Source of the DNA: Amorphus orientalis | GTDB lineage: Bacteria; Pseudomonadota; Alphaproteobacteria; Rhizobiales; Amorphaceae | Reading direction: 5' to 3' | Length of the DNA stretch: 64,000 bases | Assembly: GCF_030814015.1 (NCBI RefSeq) | Contig: NZ_JAUSUL010000005.1 | Span: 243,605-307,604, forward strand | Part shown: positions 9,313 through 19,688 of the stretch, in pieces | Layout: each line of letters begins with the position of its first letter | Numbering within the stretch: position 1 is the first letter of the stretch | Notes under the pieces: model-generated | Database searches by the model: none | Told to the model about the DNA's origin: nothing | What the model saw: only the letters and a program-made list of their open reading frames with translations | Made by a program: the position numbers and the translations under genes

Positions 9313-10578
9313 TCAGTCCGTTGCGGCTTCGCCGATGAGCTTGGAATAGACATCGGGCCGACGCCGGGAGATCAGCATCAGATCGTCCTCCGGCAGGATC
9401 AGGACCCGGGTCGGCACGGTCGCGACCAGCGGCCCGTCGGTGCCGTAGCGCTCCAGCGAGAGCGGCCCGCCGAACATATCGCCCTCACCCAGAAGAACCG
9501 GCGGCTCGTCTGCCGGCGCGGCCGGTCCGTCGCCCTCCTCCGTGGGCGCGTCGGCGGGCTCCGGCGGCAGCGCGGGCGCTTCCAGCGTTCCGAACACGAC
9601 GATGAACAGGTCGGCGGGCGTCTCGTGGGAATGGACCACGATGTCGCCGGAATTGAACGACCGCGCGACCAGCCGGGGCATGATGCGGACGATGGTCGCC
9701 GCATCGAGCCCGGCGAACGCCGGCACGCGCCCGATCATGCCCCAGGTGATCGTGAAATCGCGCCGGCGGATGACCTCGGCGAACGACGACGACAGGATCG
9801 CGGTCGGCAGCGCGATGAACGCGAAGCCCACCACCATGGTGATCACGGCGATGGCCCGTCCGAGCGGGGTCTCGGGCACGGAATCGCCATAGCCCACGGT
9901 GGTGATGGTCACGATCGCCCACCACAGCGACTTCAGAACGCTGCCGAAATCGTCGGGCTGACCGGCGCGCTCGGCATAGGTGATGCTGGTTGCCGAAAGC
10001 AGCACCACGGTCACCAGGATGACCGCACAGGCGATCAGGGCGCGCCGTTCCGCGAAGATCGCCTCGGCGAGCGCCGCCATCCCGCCGGAATAGCGGAACA
10101 GCTTCAGAAGCCGCACGATCCGCAGGAAGACGAACGATGTGAGATCGAGCGCGACGAACGGGGCGGCGGCCAGCGGCAGGATGACGAAGGCATCGACCAG
10201 GGCGGCCGGCGTCACCGCGTAGCGCAGCCGAGCCTTCCATTTCCGCATGCCGCGGTAGCGCGGGTGCTCGACGCAGGACCACACCCGGGCGGCGTATTCG
10301 ACGGCGAAGATCACAAGCGTGACGAGCTCGACCCACAACAGGACCGGCCCGAATCCATCCCGCAGGCGGTCATCGGTCGCCGCCAGCGCGACCAGCACGT
10401 TCACGACCACGACCGCGATCAGCCCGTAGCGCACCGCGATGGCGCCCGGGTCCGGCGACCCGTCGCTTTCCAGCAGGAAATAGGCCCGCCTGCGCCGGCG
10501 CTCCCAGTCGGTTCGCGGCTGCGGCCGGCGCGCACGGGCCGCGGCGCTCCGCGTCTGGCCACCCTGGTCGCTGCTCAT
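9313..10578 (-). CDS. Voltage-gated-type K+ channel with C-terminal cyclic-nucleotide-binding domain
   Basis: Inner-membrane potassium channel, 421 residues from the ATG at 10578. An arginine-rich cytoplasmic lead is followed by six hydrophobic segments (S1-S6) and the selectivity filter TTVGYGD (TVGYGD at residues 227-232). S4 is short and weakly charged (FLRIVRLLKLFRY), so voltage sensing may be weak. The C-terminus resembles a CAP-like cyclic-nucleotide domain (FNSGDIVVHSHETPADLFIVV), interrupted by an acidic Pro/Ala-rich insert before LLGEGDMFGGPLSLE. The domain order matches the MloK1-like prokaryotic CNG channels, though the ligand is not proven here. The stop is 3 bases from the thiD stop. 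An alternative start 39 bases upstream adds a low-complexity RG-rich stretch. Confidence 0.88.
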   Translation of the reverse strand: MSSDQGGQTRSAAARARRPQPRTDWERRRRRAYFLLESDGSPDPGAIAVRYGLIAVVVVNVLVALAATDDRLRDGFGPVLLWVELVTLVIFAVEYAARVWSCVEHPRYRGMRKWKARLRYAVTPAALVDAFVILPLAAAPFVALDLTSFVFLRIVRLLKLFRYSGGMAALAEAIFAERRALIACAVILVTVVLLSATSITYAERAGQPDDFGSVLKSLWWAIVTITTVGYGDSVPETPLGRAIAVITMVVGFAFIALPTAILSSSFAEVIRRRDFTITWGMIGRVPAFAGLDAATIVRIMPRLVARSFNSGDIVVHSHETPADLFIVVFGTLEAPALPPEPADAPTEEGDGPAAPADEPPVLLGEGDMFGGPLSLERYGTDGPLVATVPTRVLILPEDDLMLISRRRPDVYSKLIGEAATD

Positions 10579-10680
10579 TCCACGCGCCCCCCGCGTCCGG
10601 CCTCCCGTCTGACCCACAGTCCGGACTCCTGCCAGGCAGCGCGTCCCGATGGTCCGGGCGGCGCCGGAGACGCGTTTCGG

Positions 10681-13521
10681 TCAGGCTCCGCCGGCAAGCG
10701 CGGCCTCGACCGCCGCCAGCGCCTTGTCGGCATCGCCGGCATTGGGACCGCCGGCCTGGGCGAGATCCGGCCGGCCGCCGCCGCCCTTGCCGCCGAGCGC
10801 CTCGGAACCGGCGCGCACCAGGCTCACCGCATCATAGCGGTCGGTCAGGTCGGCGGTCACGCCCACGACGATCCCGGCCTTGCCGTCGTCCGCCTTGCCG
10901 ATGATCGCGACCACGCCGGAGCCGAGCTTCTTCTTGGCATCGTCGACGAGACCCTTCAGGTCCTTGCCGCCGATCCCCTCGACGGTGCGGCCCATGAAGC
11001 TCACGTCGCCCACCTTCTTGACGTCCGCCTCGCCGCCGCCACTGCCGGCCGGGCCGGCGAGCGCCAGCTTCTTGCGGGTGTCGGCGAGCTCGCGCTCCAG
11101 ACGTCGGCGTTCCTCGACCAGCGTTGCCGAGCGGTCGACGACATCGCCGACGGCCACCTTGAGCACGTTCGCGACCTCGCGCACGCGCTTGTCCTGTCCC
11201 TGCAGATAGCGGCGCGCCTGGCCGGCGGTGAACGCCTCGATCCGGCGCACGCCAGCGGAAACCGCGCTCTCGGAGACCACGCTCACCAGCCCGATATCGC
11301 CGGTCCGGCGGACATGGGTGCCGCCGCACAGCTCCATCGAATAGACCCGCTCGCGGCCGTTCCCGTCGCGCTCGTGGCCCATGGCCACGACCCGGACCTC
11401 GTCGGCGTACTTCTCGCCGAAGAGCGCCATCGCCCCCGCCTCGATCGCGTCTTCCAGCGCCATCAGCCGGGTGGTCACGGGATCGTTCTGCAGAACGATC
11501 CGGTTGGCCACCTCCTCTACGGCCTCGATCTCCTCGGCCGACATCGGCTTGTTGTGGGAGAAGTCGAAGCGCAGCCGGTCGGGGGCGACCAGCGAGCCCT
11601 TCTGGGCAACATGGGTGCCGAGCACCTGGCGCAGCGCCTCGTGGACCAGATGGGTCGCGGAATGGTTGGCCCGGATCTGGCTGCGGCGCTCCGCGTCGAT
11701 CTTCAGGTTGAGCGCCGTGTCGGGCGTCAGCACGCCCTCTTCCACCCGTCCGAAGTGGAGCGACAGCCCGTCGGCCTTCTTCTGGGTGTCGGTGACGACG
11801 AAGCGCACGCCCGGCGCCGACATCTCGCCGGTGTCGCCGACCTGGCCGCCGGCCTCGCCGTAGAACGGGGTCTGGTTGAGGATGACGACACCCTCCTGGC
11901 CTGCCTCGAGCCGGTCGATCTCCTTGCCGTCGGCGACCAGCGCCGTCACCACGCCTTCGGCCGTGTCGGTCTCGTAGCCGAGGAAGTCGGTCGCGCCGAC
12001 CCGGTCCTTGACCGCGAACCACACGGTCTCGACGGCCGCCTCGCCCGAGCCCTTCCAGCCCTTGCGGGCCTCCGCGCGCTGGCGCTCCATGGCCTGCTCG
12101 AAGTTCTGAATTTCTACAGTTATGCCACGTGCCCGCAGCGCATCCTGGGTCAAGTCAAGCGGAAATCCATACGTGTCATAGAGCTTGAAGGCAATCTCGC
12201 CACTCAAAGCTGCTTCCATTACTGTATTTGCCTGCTTCTCAGGCAGCTTCAAAAGAGCCTCTTTTTTTTCAGGAATTGTACTTAAAAAAACAATATTTTT
12301 ATTATCTTTATTAACTTCAAAGGCCCGCGAAGCATAATAATCCACCTCGTCGGGTTGGAGATTTTCAATACGACTCCGTGTATTTTCAGTTACAGCACGC
12401 TCTTCTTCTTCGAGTAGACTATTGCCCCGGTCCAGGGTCCGGCGGAAGCGGTCCTCCTCCAGCTCCAGTGTTTCGGTGATCAGGTCCTCCGCCCGGCCGA
12501 GTTCCGGATAGGCGCGGCCCATTTCCCGCACGAGCGCCGGCACCAGCCGGCACAGAACCGGCTCGCGGGCACCGAGCAGATGGGCGTGGCGCATCGCGCG
12601 GCGCATGATCCGCCGCAGGACGTAGCCGCGGCCCTCGTTGGAGGGCATCACGCCGTCGGCGAGCAGGAAGCTGGAGGCGCGCAGATGGTCGGCGATCACC
12701 TTATGGCTCACGTGGCTCGCGCCTTCGGCGGCGACGCCGGTCACCTCTTCCGACGCCGCGATCAGCGCGCCGAACAGGTCGATCTCATAGTTGTCGTGGA
12801 CGCCCTGGAGCACGGCCGCGATCCGCTCCAGCCCCATGCCGGTGTCGATCGACGGCTTCGGCAGCGCCAGACGCTCGCCGCCGGGCTGCTGGTCGAACTG
12901 CATGAAGACCAGGTTCCAGATCTCGATGAACCGGTCGCCGTCCTCGTCGGGCGAGCCGGGCGGACCGCCGGGGATGCCCTCGCCGTGGTCGAAGAAGATT
13001 TCCGAGCAGGGCCCGCACGGCCCCGTGTCGCCCATCTGCCAGAAATTGTCGGAGGTCGGGATCCGGATGATCCGGTCTTCCGGCAACCCGGCGATCTTCT
13101 TCCAGAGATCGAACGCCTCGTCGTCCTCGGAATAGACGGTCGCCAGCAGCCGGTCCGCCGGCAGGCCGAACTCCTTCGTCACCAGGTTCCAGGCCAGCTC
13201 GATCGCCCGGTCCTTGAAATAGTCGCCGAAGGAGAAGTTGCCGAGCATCTCGAAGAAGGTGTGGTGCCGGGCCGTGTAGCCGACATTGTCGAGATCGTTG
13301 TGCTTGCCGCCGGCGCGCACGCACTTCTGGGACGTCACCGCACGCGGCGGATCGCGATGCTCCAGCCCGGTAAAGACGTTCTTGAACTGCACCATCCCGG
13401 CATTGGTGAACATCAGCGTCGGATCGTTGCGCGGGACGAGCGAACTCGACGGCACGATCTCGTGCCCCTCGCGCTTGAAATAATCCAGAAACGCAGACCG
13501 GATTTCGTTGACGCCACTCAT
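10681..13521 (-). CDS. alaS: Alanine--tRNA ligase with an in-frame AT-rich insertion
   Basis: Charges tRNA-Ala and edits mischarged Ser/Gly. Start is the ATG at 13521 ([15 protein letters not shown], the canonical N-terminus), giving 946 residues, about 60 more than typical alphaproteobacterial enzymes. Catalytic core at the N-terminus ([27 protein letters not shown] patch). The editing domain shows [11 protein letters not shown] and [15 protein letters not shown]. The C-terminal C-Ala domain ends the protein. Between residues about 367 and 432 there is a Lys/Asn/Glu-rich insert (including [15 protein letters not shown] and [13 protein letters not shown]) encoded by DNA far more AT-rich than its surroundings. 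Reading frame and conserved flanks ([11 protein letters not shown] before, [15 protein letters not shown] after) are intact, so the enzyme is probably functional. Confidence 0.95.
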   Translation of the reverse strand: MSGVNEIRSAFLDYFKREGHEIVPSSSLVPRNDPTLMFTNAGMVQFKNVFTGLEHRDPPRAVTSQKCVRAGGKHNDLDNVGYTARHHTFFEMLGNFSFGDYFKDRAIELAWNLVTKEFGLPADRLLATVYSEDDEAFDLWKKIAGLPEDRIIRIPTSDNFWQMGDTGPCGPCSEIFFDHGEGIPGGPPGSPDEDGDRFIEIWNLVFMQFDQQPGGERLALPKPSIDTGMGLERIAAVLQGVHDNYEIDLFGALIAASEEVTGVAAEGASHVSHKVIADHLRASSFLLADGVMPSNEGRGYVLRRIMRRAMRHAHLLGAREPVLCRLVPALVREMGRAYPELGRAEDLITETLELEEDRFRRTLDRGNSLLEEEERAVTENTRSRIENLQPDEVDYYASRAFEVNKDNKNIVFLSTIPEKKEALLKLPEKQANTVMEAALSGEIAFKLYDTYGFPLDLTQDALRARGITVEIQNFEQAMERQRAEARKGWKGSGEAAVETVWFAVKDRVGATDFLGYETDTAEGVVTALVADGKEIDRLEAGQEGVVILNQTPFYGEAGGQVGDTGEMSAPGVRFVVTDTQKKADGLSLHFGRVEEGVLTPDTALNLKIDAERRSQIRANHSATHLVHEALRQVLGTHVAQKGSLVAPDRLRFDFSHNKPMSAEEIEAVEEVANRIVLQNDPVTTRLMALEDAIEAGAMALFGEKYADEVRVVAMGHERDGNGRERVYSMELCGGTHVRRTGDIGLVSVVSESAVSAGVRRIEAFTAGQARRYLQGQDKRVREVANVLKVAVGDVVDRSATLVEERRRLERELADTRKKLALAGPAGSGGGEADVKKVGDVSFMGRTVEGIGGKDLKGLVDDAKKKLGSGVVAIIGKADDGKAGIVVGVTADLTDRYDAVSLVRAGSEALGGKGGGGRPDLAQAGGPNAGDADKALAAVEAALAGGA
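12107..12423 (-). other. Atypical low-GC segment inside alaS
   Basis: Hand counts give 17 G/C in 60 bases (28%) at 12241-12300, 25/60 at 12301-12360, 24/60 at 12361-12420 and 29/60 at 12181-12240, inside a gene otherwise near 68%. It encodes residues 367-472: an extra peptide of about 57-65 residues plus conserved AlaS residues written with rare A/T-ending codons. The atypical codons extend past the insert into the conserved core, which suggests an imported segment rather than a simple loop expansion. Confidence 0.75.
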
Positions 13522-13887
13522 CAAGACTACCTGTTCGGGCCGGGAGATCGCACCGGGCATGGGTGTTCCGCGATTTATAGCCTCGGCACCGGTCCTGTCC
13601 ACCGGACCGATGCGGGCGGAGCGGGATCCGGCCGCACACCCCGGGCTGCGCGGCGCCGGTCCCGTTGGCCGGTCGCAGAGGGTGAGCGGTGCTCGAGGCT
13701 CTCCCTGTCCCGATGGCGGCGCATCCGGGCTCCGGGGCCGCATGCCGCAGCCTTCACCGACCGCCGACCTGGGCTCGCGCCTGACCGCGTCGGGAGGCGT
13801 CGCCACGCCTTCCGGCGCTCAGGCAGACCACAAATCAACCACACAAGCGGAGGCTGGGGCTGGGCTGAGGCATTGCCTCATCCCCCC

Positions 13888-13985
13888 GTCCATTCCGGCA
13901 CAAGCCGGATTCCAAGGCGGGGTCTCAGGCGCCCGTCGTGTCGCCCTGGATGCCGGCCTTCGCCGGCATGAGCGGGTGAGAGGTG
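13888..13985. repeat. Paired inverted hairpin element (REP/BIME-like)
   Basis: Two hairpins face each other: CCGGC-ACAA-GCCGG at 13895-13908 and TGCCGGC-CTTC-GCCGGCA at 13951-13968. Their flanks are inverted copies (CATTCCGGC...GCCGGATTCCA versus TGGATGCCGGC...GCCGGCATGAG). It lies in the alaS-recA gap and has the same architecture as the element at 27691-27835. Confidence 0.65.
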
Positions 13986-14057
13986 GTGCCAACCGATCCA
14001 ACCTCCGGACCAGCCGGACAGCACCCACCATCGGGCGCCTGCGCGCCGGCCGGTCAA

Positions 14058-14155
14058 GAGGCGCGGAGCGGAGCGACCGGGACAAGGATCAACTGGCGGG
14101 GAGCGGAGCGACCGGGAGAAGGATCAGCTGGCGGGGAGCGGAGCGACCGGCACGA
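14058..14155. repeat. 35-bp GC-rich tandem repeat, three copies
   Basis: The block GAGCGGAGCGACCGG followed by an AAGGATCA-CTGGCGG tail repeats with a 35-base period at 14066, 14101 and 14136; the third copy breaks down after CACGAAAGAC. A CGCGCCGGCCGGTCA block flanks it on both sides (14042 and 14194). No coding is evident. The whole 13522-14474 gap between alaS and recA holds only repeats. Confidence 0.65.
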
Positions 14156-14263
14156 AAGACCAGGCCGCGCCCGCGCAGCCAGCGCGCGACCGCGCGCCGG
14201 CCGGTCAGGCCGCGCCCGCACAGCGATGAGCGCAGCGACCTCGTGTGAGCGAAAAAACCGGCC

Positions 14264-14470
14264 GCCCGGGCGGAAAACCGCTCCGCACTTTTCCTGGCGT
14301 TGGCTTTCATTACCGCAACGCCGACCGCGAAACCGGTTCCCACTTTCGCTGGCGTTGGCTTTTTTTTACCGCAACGCCCGGGCGGAAAACCGCTGTGCAC
14401 TTTTCCTGGCGTTGGCTTTTGTTTACCGCAACGCCGAACGCGAAACCGGTGCCCACTTTCGCTGGCGTTG
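14264..14470 (-). repeat. Four-copy ~56-bp hairpin array directly behind recA
   Basis: Read on the minus strand from the recA stop, four units occur at a 55-57 base spacing (CACTTT anchors on plus at 14286, 14341, 14398, 14454). Each has an outer stem (AACGCC with GGCGTT), an inner stem that alternates between CGAAA/TTTCG and GGAAAA/TTTTCC, and a loop related to GTGGGAACCGG; the copy farthest from recA (14264-14300) lacks the outer-stem partner. T- or A-rich spacers separate the units. The array starts 4 bases after the recA stop, so it may end or stabilise the recA transcript. A single relative sits behind pntB at 63909. Confidence 0.8.
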
Positions 14471-14474
14471 CTGG

Positions 14475-15566
<1,092 letters not shown>

Positions 15567-15614
15567 TCGTCGTCTCCTATGTCTCACGACGCCCGGAAGC
15601 TTTTCAACGGCGCG

Positions 15615-15649
15615 ATTGTACCTGTTTTGTTCCTGTTCGCAATATGTTC
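15615..15649 (-). promoter_or_regulatory. recA promoter with LexA (SOS) box
   Basis: A perfect alphaproteobacterial SOS box GTTC-N7-GTTC lies at 15635-15649 (GAAC-N7-GAAC on the gene strand). It overlaps a -35-like TTGCGA (15642-15637), followed after 16 bases by TACAAT (15620-15615), about 50 bases before the recA ATG. LexA bound there would cover the -35. Confidence 0.85.
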
Positions 15650-15856
15650 TCGTTCGGGCCGTCGATTTTTCCGCCTTCGGCGCGCTCCGAAAGCCCGGCG
15701 TTTGGGCGCCCGCGGGCCGGAACGAACGGAACCGCCGGCGTCCGCCGCGCATTGGACCCAGGCGGTAGGCGCCCAACTTGCCTGTGGAGCGTTCGCCCGG
15801 CAGGGTGACGCGGCCCCGCTTCCGGGGATCCCGCGAGGGGGAAGGACGAACGCTCG

Positions 15857-17113
15857 ATGCTTTCGAAATGGCAATGGATCTTCCGCCAGTTCACCCGCAA
15901 GCTCTGGGTGCGCGCCACCCTGTTCGCGGTCCTGGCCGTGGTATCGGCGCTGGCTGCCACCGTCATCGCACCGTTCGTCCCGCCCGAAATGCCGACCACG
16001 ATCGGCGCCGACGCCGTCGACGACATTCTCAACATCCTGGCCTCCAGCATGCTCGCGGTGACCACGTTCTCGCTGAGCGTCATGGTCAGCCACTATTCGA
16101 TGGTCACCAACAACGTGACGCCACGGGCGACCCGCCTGCTGTTCGAGGATGCCACCGCCCAGAACGCCCTCGGCACGTTCATCGGCACCTTCCTGTTCAG
16201 CCTGGTCGGCATCATCGCGCTGTCCACGGACGTCTACGGCGATCGCGGCCGCGTTATCCTGTTCGCCGTCACGCTTCTGGTGATCTTCCTCATCGTCATC
16301 ACGATGCTGCGCTGGATCGATCACCTGTCGCGGCTCGGACGGATCGAGGAACCGACCGAGCGGGTCGAAAACGTCACCGCCGCAGCGTTCCGGACCTTCG
16401 CGGACTATCCGAGCCTGGGCGGTCGCATGCTCACCGGCCGGGACGCCATCCCCGCCGCAGCCGTCCCGGTCCATGCCAGGCGCATCGGCTATGTCCGCCA
16501 CGTCGACACCAAGGGCCTGTCGGACGTGGCCGAGACCCACGGGCTCGACGTCTATGTGGTGGCCCTGCCCGGAAGCTTCGTCCACCCGAAGGCCCCGCTC
16601 GCCTTCGTGATCGGCGACGTTGAAGAGGCGGCGGCCGACCTCCGCGTCCCGTTCGACGTCAGCGACGTGCGGACCTACGACAGCGACCCGCGCTTCGGAC
16701 TGTCGGTGCTGGCGGAGATCGCGTCGCGGGCGCTGTCGCCCGGCATCAACGACCCCGGTACCGCCATCGACATCATCGGCCGGGCCGTGCGCGTCCTCGC
16801 CGGCTGGCAGCAGGAGGCGGCGTCACAGGCCGATGCGGAGATCCTCTACCCCCGGCTCTGGCTGCCGGCGCTGGAGATGGAGGAGCTGTTCGACCACGTG
16901 TTTTCGCCGATCGCCCGCGACGGCGCCGGCCACATCGAGGTGCAGATCCAGCTTCAGAAGGCGTTCGCCAGCCTCGCCGAGATCGACCCCGCCGCCTTCG
17001 CCGCCGTGGCGCGCGAGCAGTCCCGGCTGGCGCTTGCCCGCAGCGACCGGGCCCTGGATCTGGAGGAGGAAAAGGCGCGGGTGCGCGAGGCCGCGCTCGC
17101 CGCCCGCGGCTAG
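15857..17113 (+). CDS. DUF2254 family membrane protein
   Basis: Predicted inner-membrane protein of unknown function, 418 residues, matching the DUF2254 family in length and layout. Hydrophobic segments lie near residues 17-40, 60-85, 115-130 and 135-155. The characteristic conserved block [20 protein letters not shown] is followed by [21 protein letters not shown]. The soluble C-terminal half contains the family pattern [24 protein letters not shown]. It stands alone between recA and cckA; nothing in the context tells its job. It converges on cckA with 13 bases between stops. Confidence 0.85.
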   Translation: MLSKWQWIFRQFTRKLWVRATLFAVLAVVSALAATVIAPFVPPEMPTTIGADAVDDILNILASSMLAVTTFSLSVMVSHYSMVTNNVTPRATRLLFEDATAQNALGTFIGTFLFSLVGIIALSTDVYGDRGRVILFAVTLLVIFLIVITMLRWIDHLSRLGRIEEPTERVENVTAAAFRTFADYPSLGGRMLTGRDAIPAAAVPVHARRIGYVRHVDTKGLSDVAETHGLDVYVVALPGSFVHPKAPLAFVIGDVEEAAADLRVPFDVSDVRTYDSDPRFGLSVLAEIASRALSPGINDPGTAIDIIGRAVRVLAGWQQEAASQADAEILYPRLWLPALEMEELFDHVFSPIARDGAGHIEVQIQLQKAFASLAEIDPAAFAAVAREQSRLALARSDRALDLEEEKARVREAALAARG

Positions 17114-17126
17114 CCCTGCGCGGGGC

Positions 17127-19367
17127 TCAGCCCGCCGACCGGCCCTCCAGCGCGTCCTTCACCGCCGTCGCCAGCGCCTTCAGCGCAAACGGCTTGGGCA
17201 GGAAGGCGAAGTCGAGATCCTCCGGCAGCGTGCGCGAGAAGACGTCCTCGGCATAGCCGGACATCAGGATGATCGGCACGTCGGGGGCGAGCTTGCGCAG
17301 TTCCACCGCCAGCGTCGGGCCGTCCATCTCCGGCATCACCACGTCGGACACAAGGAGGTCGATCTCCCCGTCGAGTTCCCGGGCCAGCGCCAGCGCCTCT
17401 TCGCCCGTCGGCGCCTGATGCACGACGTAGCCGCGCGTCGACAGCGCCCGCTCGGCGAAGGCGCGGATGGTGTCCTCGTCCTCCACCAGGAGGATGGTGG
17501 CGCTGCCGGTCAGGTCTTCCGCGGCGGGTTCGGGCGCCGCGGCCGGCTCCGCAACGGCGCCCACCGGATCGATCCCCGCATCGGCGGCCACCAGCGGCGT
17601 GGTCTCCGCCGCCGAAGCCGGCCCGCTCTCCACGCCGGCGAGCGGATCGGCTTCCGCGGCAGCCGTCGCCCGCGGCAACAACACGCGGAAGGTCGTGCCC
17701 TCGCCCGGCCGGCTGTCGACCAGGATCGTGCCGCCGGTCTGCTTGACGATGCCGTAGACCGTGGACAGGCCCAGCCCGGTGCCGCGCCCCACCTCCTTGG
17801 TGGAGAAGAACGGCTCGAAGATCTTGTCAATCACGTGCTGCGGCATGCCGGTGCCGGTGTCGACCACCTCCACCATCACGAAGTCGCCGGGGGCGATCCC
17901 GTCGTCGACCATCTTCGCGACGGCGTCGGCCGACAGGTTGGTGGTGCGGATGATCAGCTCGCCGCCGTCGGGCATTGCGTCGCGGGCGTTGACCGACAGA
18001 TTGATGATCACCTGCTCGAGCTGGCTCACGTCCGCCAGCACCGGCCACAGATCGCGGCCGTGGACCACCTTCAGCGTCACCTTCTCGCCCAGCAGCCGGT
18101 CCAGCATCACGGTCAGGTCGGCCAGCACGTCGGTCAGGTGCAGCCGGCTCGGGCGCAGGGTCTGCCGCCGGGAATAGGCCAGAAGCTGCTTGACCAGCCC
18201 CGCCGCCCGGTTGGCGTTCTGCTTGATGTTCATGATGTCCTGGAACGACGGATCGGTCGGCCGGTGGTTCATCAGAAGCAGGTCGGAAAAGCCGATGATC
18301 GCCGTCAGGATGTTGTTGAAGTCGTGCGCCACGCCGCCGGCGAGCTGGCCGACGGCCTGCATCTTCTGGCTCTGGGCGAACTGCATCTCCAGCGCGCGCT
18401 GCTCGGTGGTGTCGACTGCGTAGACGATGGCGAGCCCGGCCCCGCCGGCCTCCGTGCCGTCCTCGGAGAACGGCGCCACATAGAGGCGTACCGCCCGGGG
18501 CGGCTCGCCCTCCAGCGTCACGTCGATGGGCGCGGAGAGGTCCTCGCCGTCGGTCCCCCGGGTGACGGCACCGATCAGCGCGGTGCGGTCGGGCTCGGCC
18601 ACGGCCTGCCACAGATCGGCGTCGGCCTCGGCACGGCCCTGCCCGCCGCCGAACAGAAGCCGCCAGAACCGGGGCGTGGCCTCGGCGATCGCGCCGTCCT
18701 TTGAGACCAGCGCAAGCGCCACCGGCATCCGGTCGAAGATCGCCGCCAGCGACGCCGGCTCGGCCGGTGCGGCGGTCGATGGCGCCGGCAGGATGGAAAA
18801 GACCAGACCGTCGGAGGCCCGTCCGGCCGGCATCACCTGGATGTCGAGGCTTTCCGCCTCCCCCGCCCGGCCGAGGGTGAGGCGCGCCCGCCCCGGCTCG
18901 CCCTCGCCTGCCTGCCGCACGGCCCTGTAGAGCGCGGCGGCGGCATCGGGATCGGACGCGGCCCAGCGGAGCGGCGTCGCCAGGCGGGAGAAGCCGAACC
19001 GGCGGTTCATGGCGTGATAGGCCGCGTTGGCCCGGCGCGGCAGCCCGCCGCGCGACGACACCAGAACCGGATAGGGCAGCGCGTCGATTACCTCGCCGCC
19101 CGCGTTGGCCCGGCGGCGCGCCCGTCCGCCGCTGGTGCGCCAGAACAGGAGACCGCCGGTCCCGGCGACCGCGCCCAGCCCGGCAAGCGAAGCCGCCGTC
19201 GCCGGAGCAACGTCCAGCGCGACCAGCGCCACGCCCGCCACGACCGCGGCCGCAACGACGGACGCCGCCGCCACGACCGTTTCCGCCGTCCGTTCGATGC
19301 CCGAATACCGGGCCGGTGCCTGTCCGATCTCGTCCACGATGGCGAATTCCCGCTCTGGCCGAATCAC
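17127..19367 (-). CDS. cckA: Cell-cycle hybrid histidine kinase CckA
   Basis: Membrane-bound kinase/phosphatase that feeds phosphate through ChpT to CtrA and CpdR, controlling the alphaproteobacterial cell cycle. Two hydrophobic segments near residues 30-75, PAS-like regions in the middle, then HisKA with phospho-His348 in GGVAHDFNNILTAIIGFSDL, an HATPase domain (VINLSVNARDAMPDGG, DTGTGMP, GTGLGLSTVYGIVKQ), an Ala/Pro-rich linker, and a receiver domain with phospho-Asp675 in LVSDVVMPEMDGP. The linker between kinase and receiver (VESGPASAAETTPL region) is long. I chose the GTG at 19367 because AAGGAAG precedes it and the upstream extension to an ATG at 19484 looks non-coding; the start is uncertain by 39 codons. 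Confidence 0.93.
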   Translation of the reverse strand: MIRPEREFAIVDEIGQAPARYSGIERTAETVVAAASVVAAAVVAGVALVALDVAPATAASLAGLGAVAGTGGLLFWRTSGGRARRRANAGGEVIDALPYPVLVSSRGGLPRRANAAYHAMNRRFGFSRLATPLRWAASDPDAAAALYRAVRQAGEGEPGRARLTLGRAGEAESLDIQVMPAGRASDGLVFSILPAPSTAAPAEPASLAAIFDRMPVALALVSKDGAIAEATPRFWRLLFGGGQGRAEADADLWQAVAEPDRTALIGAVTRGTDGEDLSAPIDVTLEGEPPRAVRLYVAPFSEDGTEAGGAGLAIVYAVDTTEQRALEMQFAQSQKMQAVGQLAGGVAHDFNNILTAIIGFSDLLLMNHRPTDPSFQDIMNIKQNANRAAGLVKQLLAYSRRQTLRPSRLHLTDVLADLTVMLDRLLGEKVTLKVVHGRDLWPVLADVSQLEQVIINLSVNARDAMPDGGELIIRTTNLSADAVAKMVDDGIAPGDFVMVEVVDTGTGMPQHVIDKIFEPFFSTKEVGRGTGLGLSTVYGIVKQTGGTILVDSRPGEGTTFRVLLPRATAAAEADPLAGVESGPASAAETTPLVAADAGIDPVGAVAEPAAAPEPAAEDLTGSATILLVEDEDTIRAFAERALSTRGYVVHQAPTGEEALALARELDGEIDLLVSDVVMPEMDGPTLAVELRKLAPDVPIILMSGYAEDVFSRTLPEDLDFAFLPKPFALKALATAVKDALEGRSAG

Positions 19368-19688
19368 GTGATTCGGTTCTTCCTTGACACGATGCGGCAG
19401 ATTGTGGCGAGCGCGCGGAGGCGTTCCGCCCAAATCTGGATTTGCCAGGACTGGCGGAAACCTCTTTAACCGGACACCCGGCATGTGCCCGGAAACAACC
19501 GATATCCGGCGGTTTCGAGTCCGTGGTCGGGGCGCCGGTGCCGGACTCCGCGGTGGACACGGCCCGGTCGATCAGCCTCGCGCAATCGCCCGTGGATAAA
19601 ATCGGGCTAGTGTCGTCTGTGAAATTTCCGGCCCTGCGGGACCATGTCGGTCCGTGCGGCGGTCCTTCGAAGTGAATTGGGGGTAGGT

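Noticed and set aside
9625..12285. 886-codon plus-strand frame
   Set aside because: Antisense to the K+ channel and alaS; it ends exactly where the AT-rich alaS insert begins.
12107..12423. Intein in alaS
   Set aside because: Far too short and without N-terminal Cys/Ser block or C-terminal His-Asn; the insert stays in the product.
14058..14470. CRISPR array
   Set aside because: Short periodic repeats but no unique spacers between identical repeats, no leader or cas genes; the units are hairpins or simple tandem copies.
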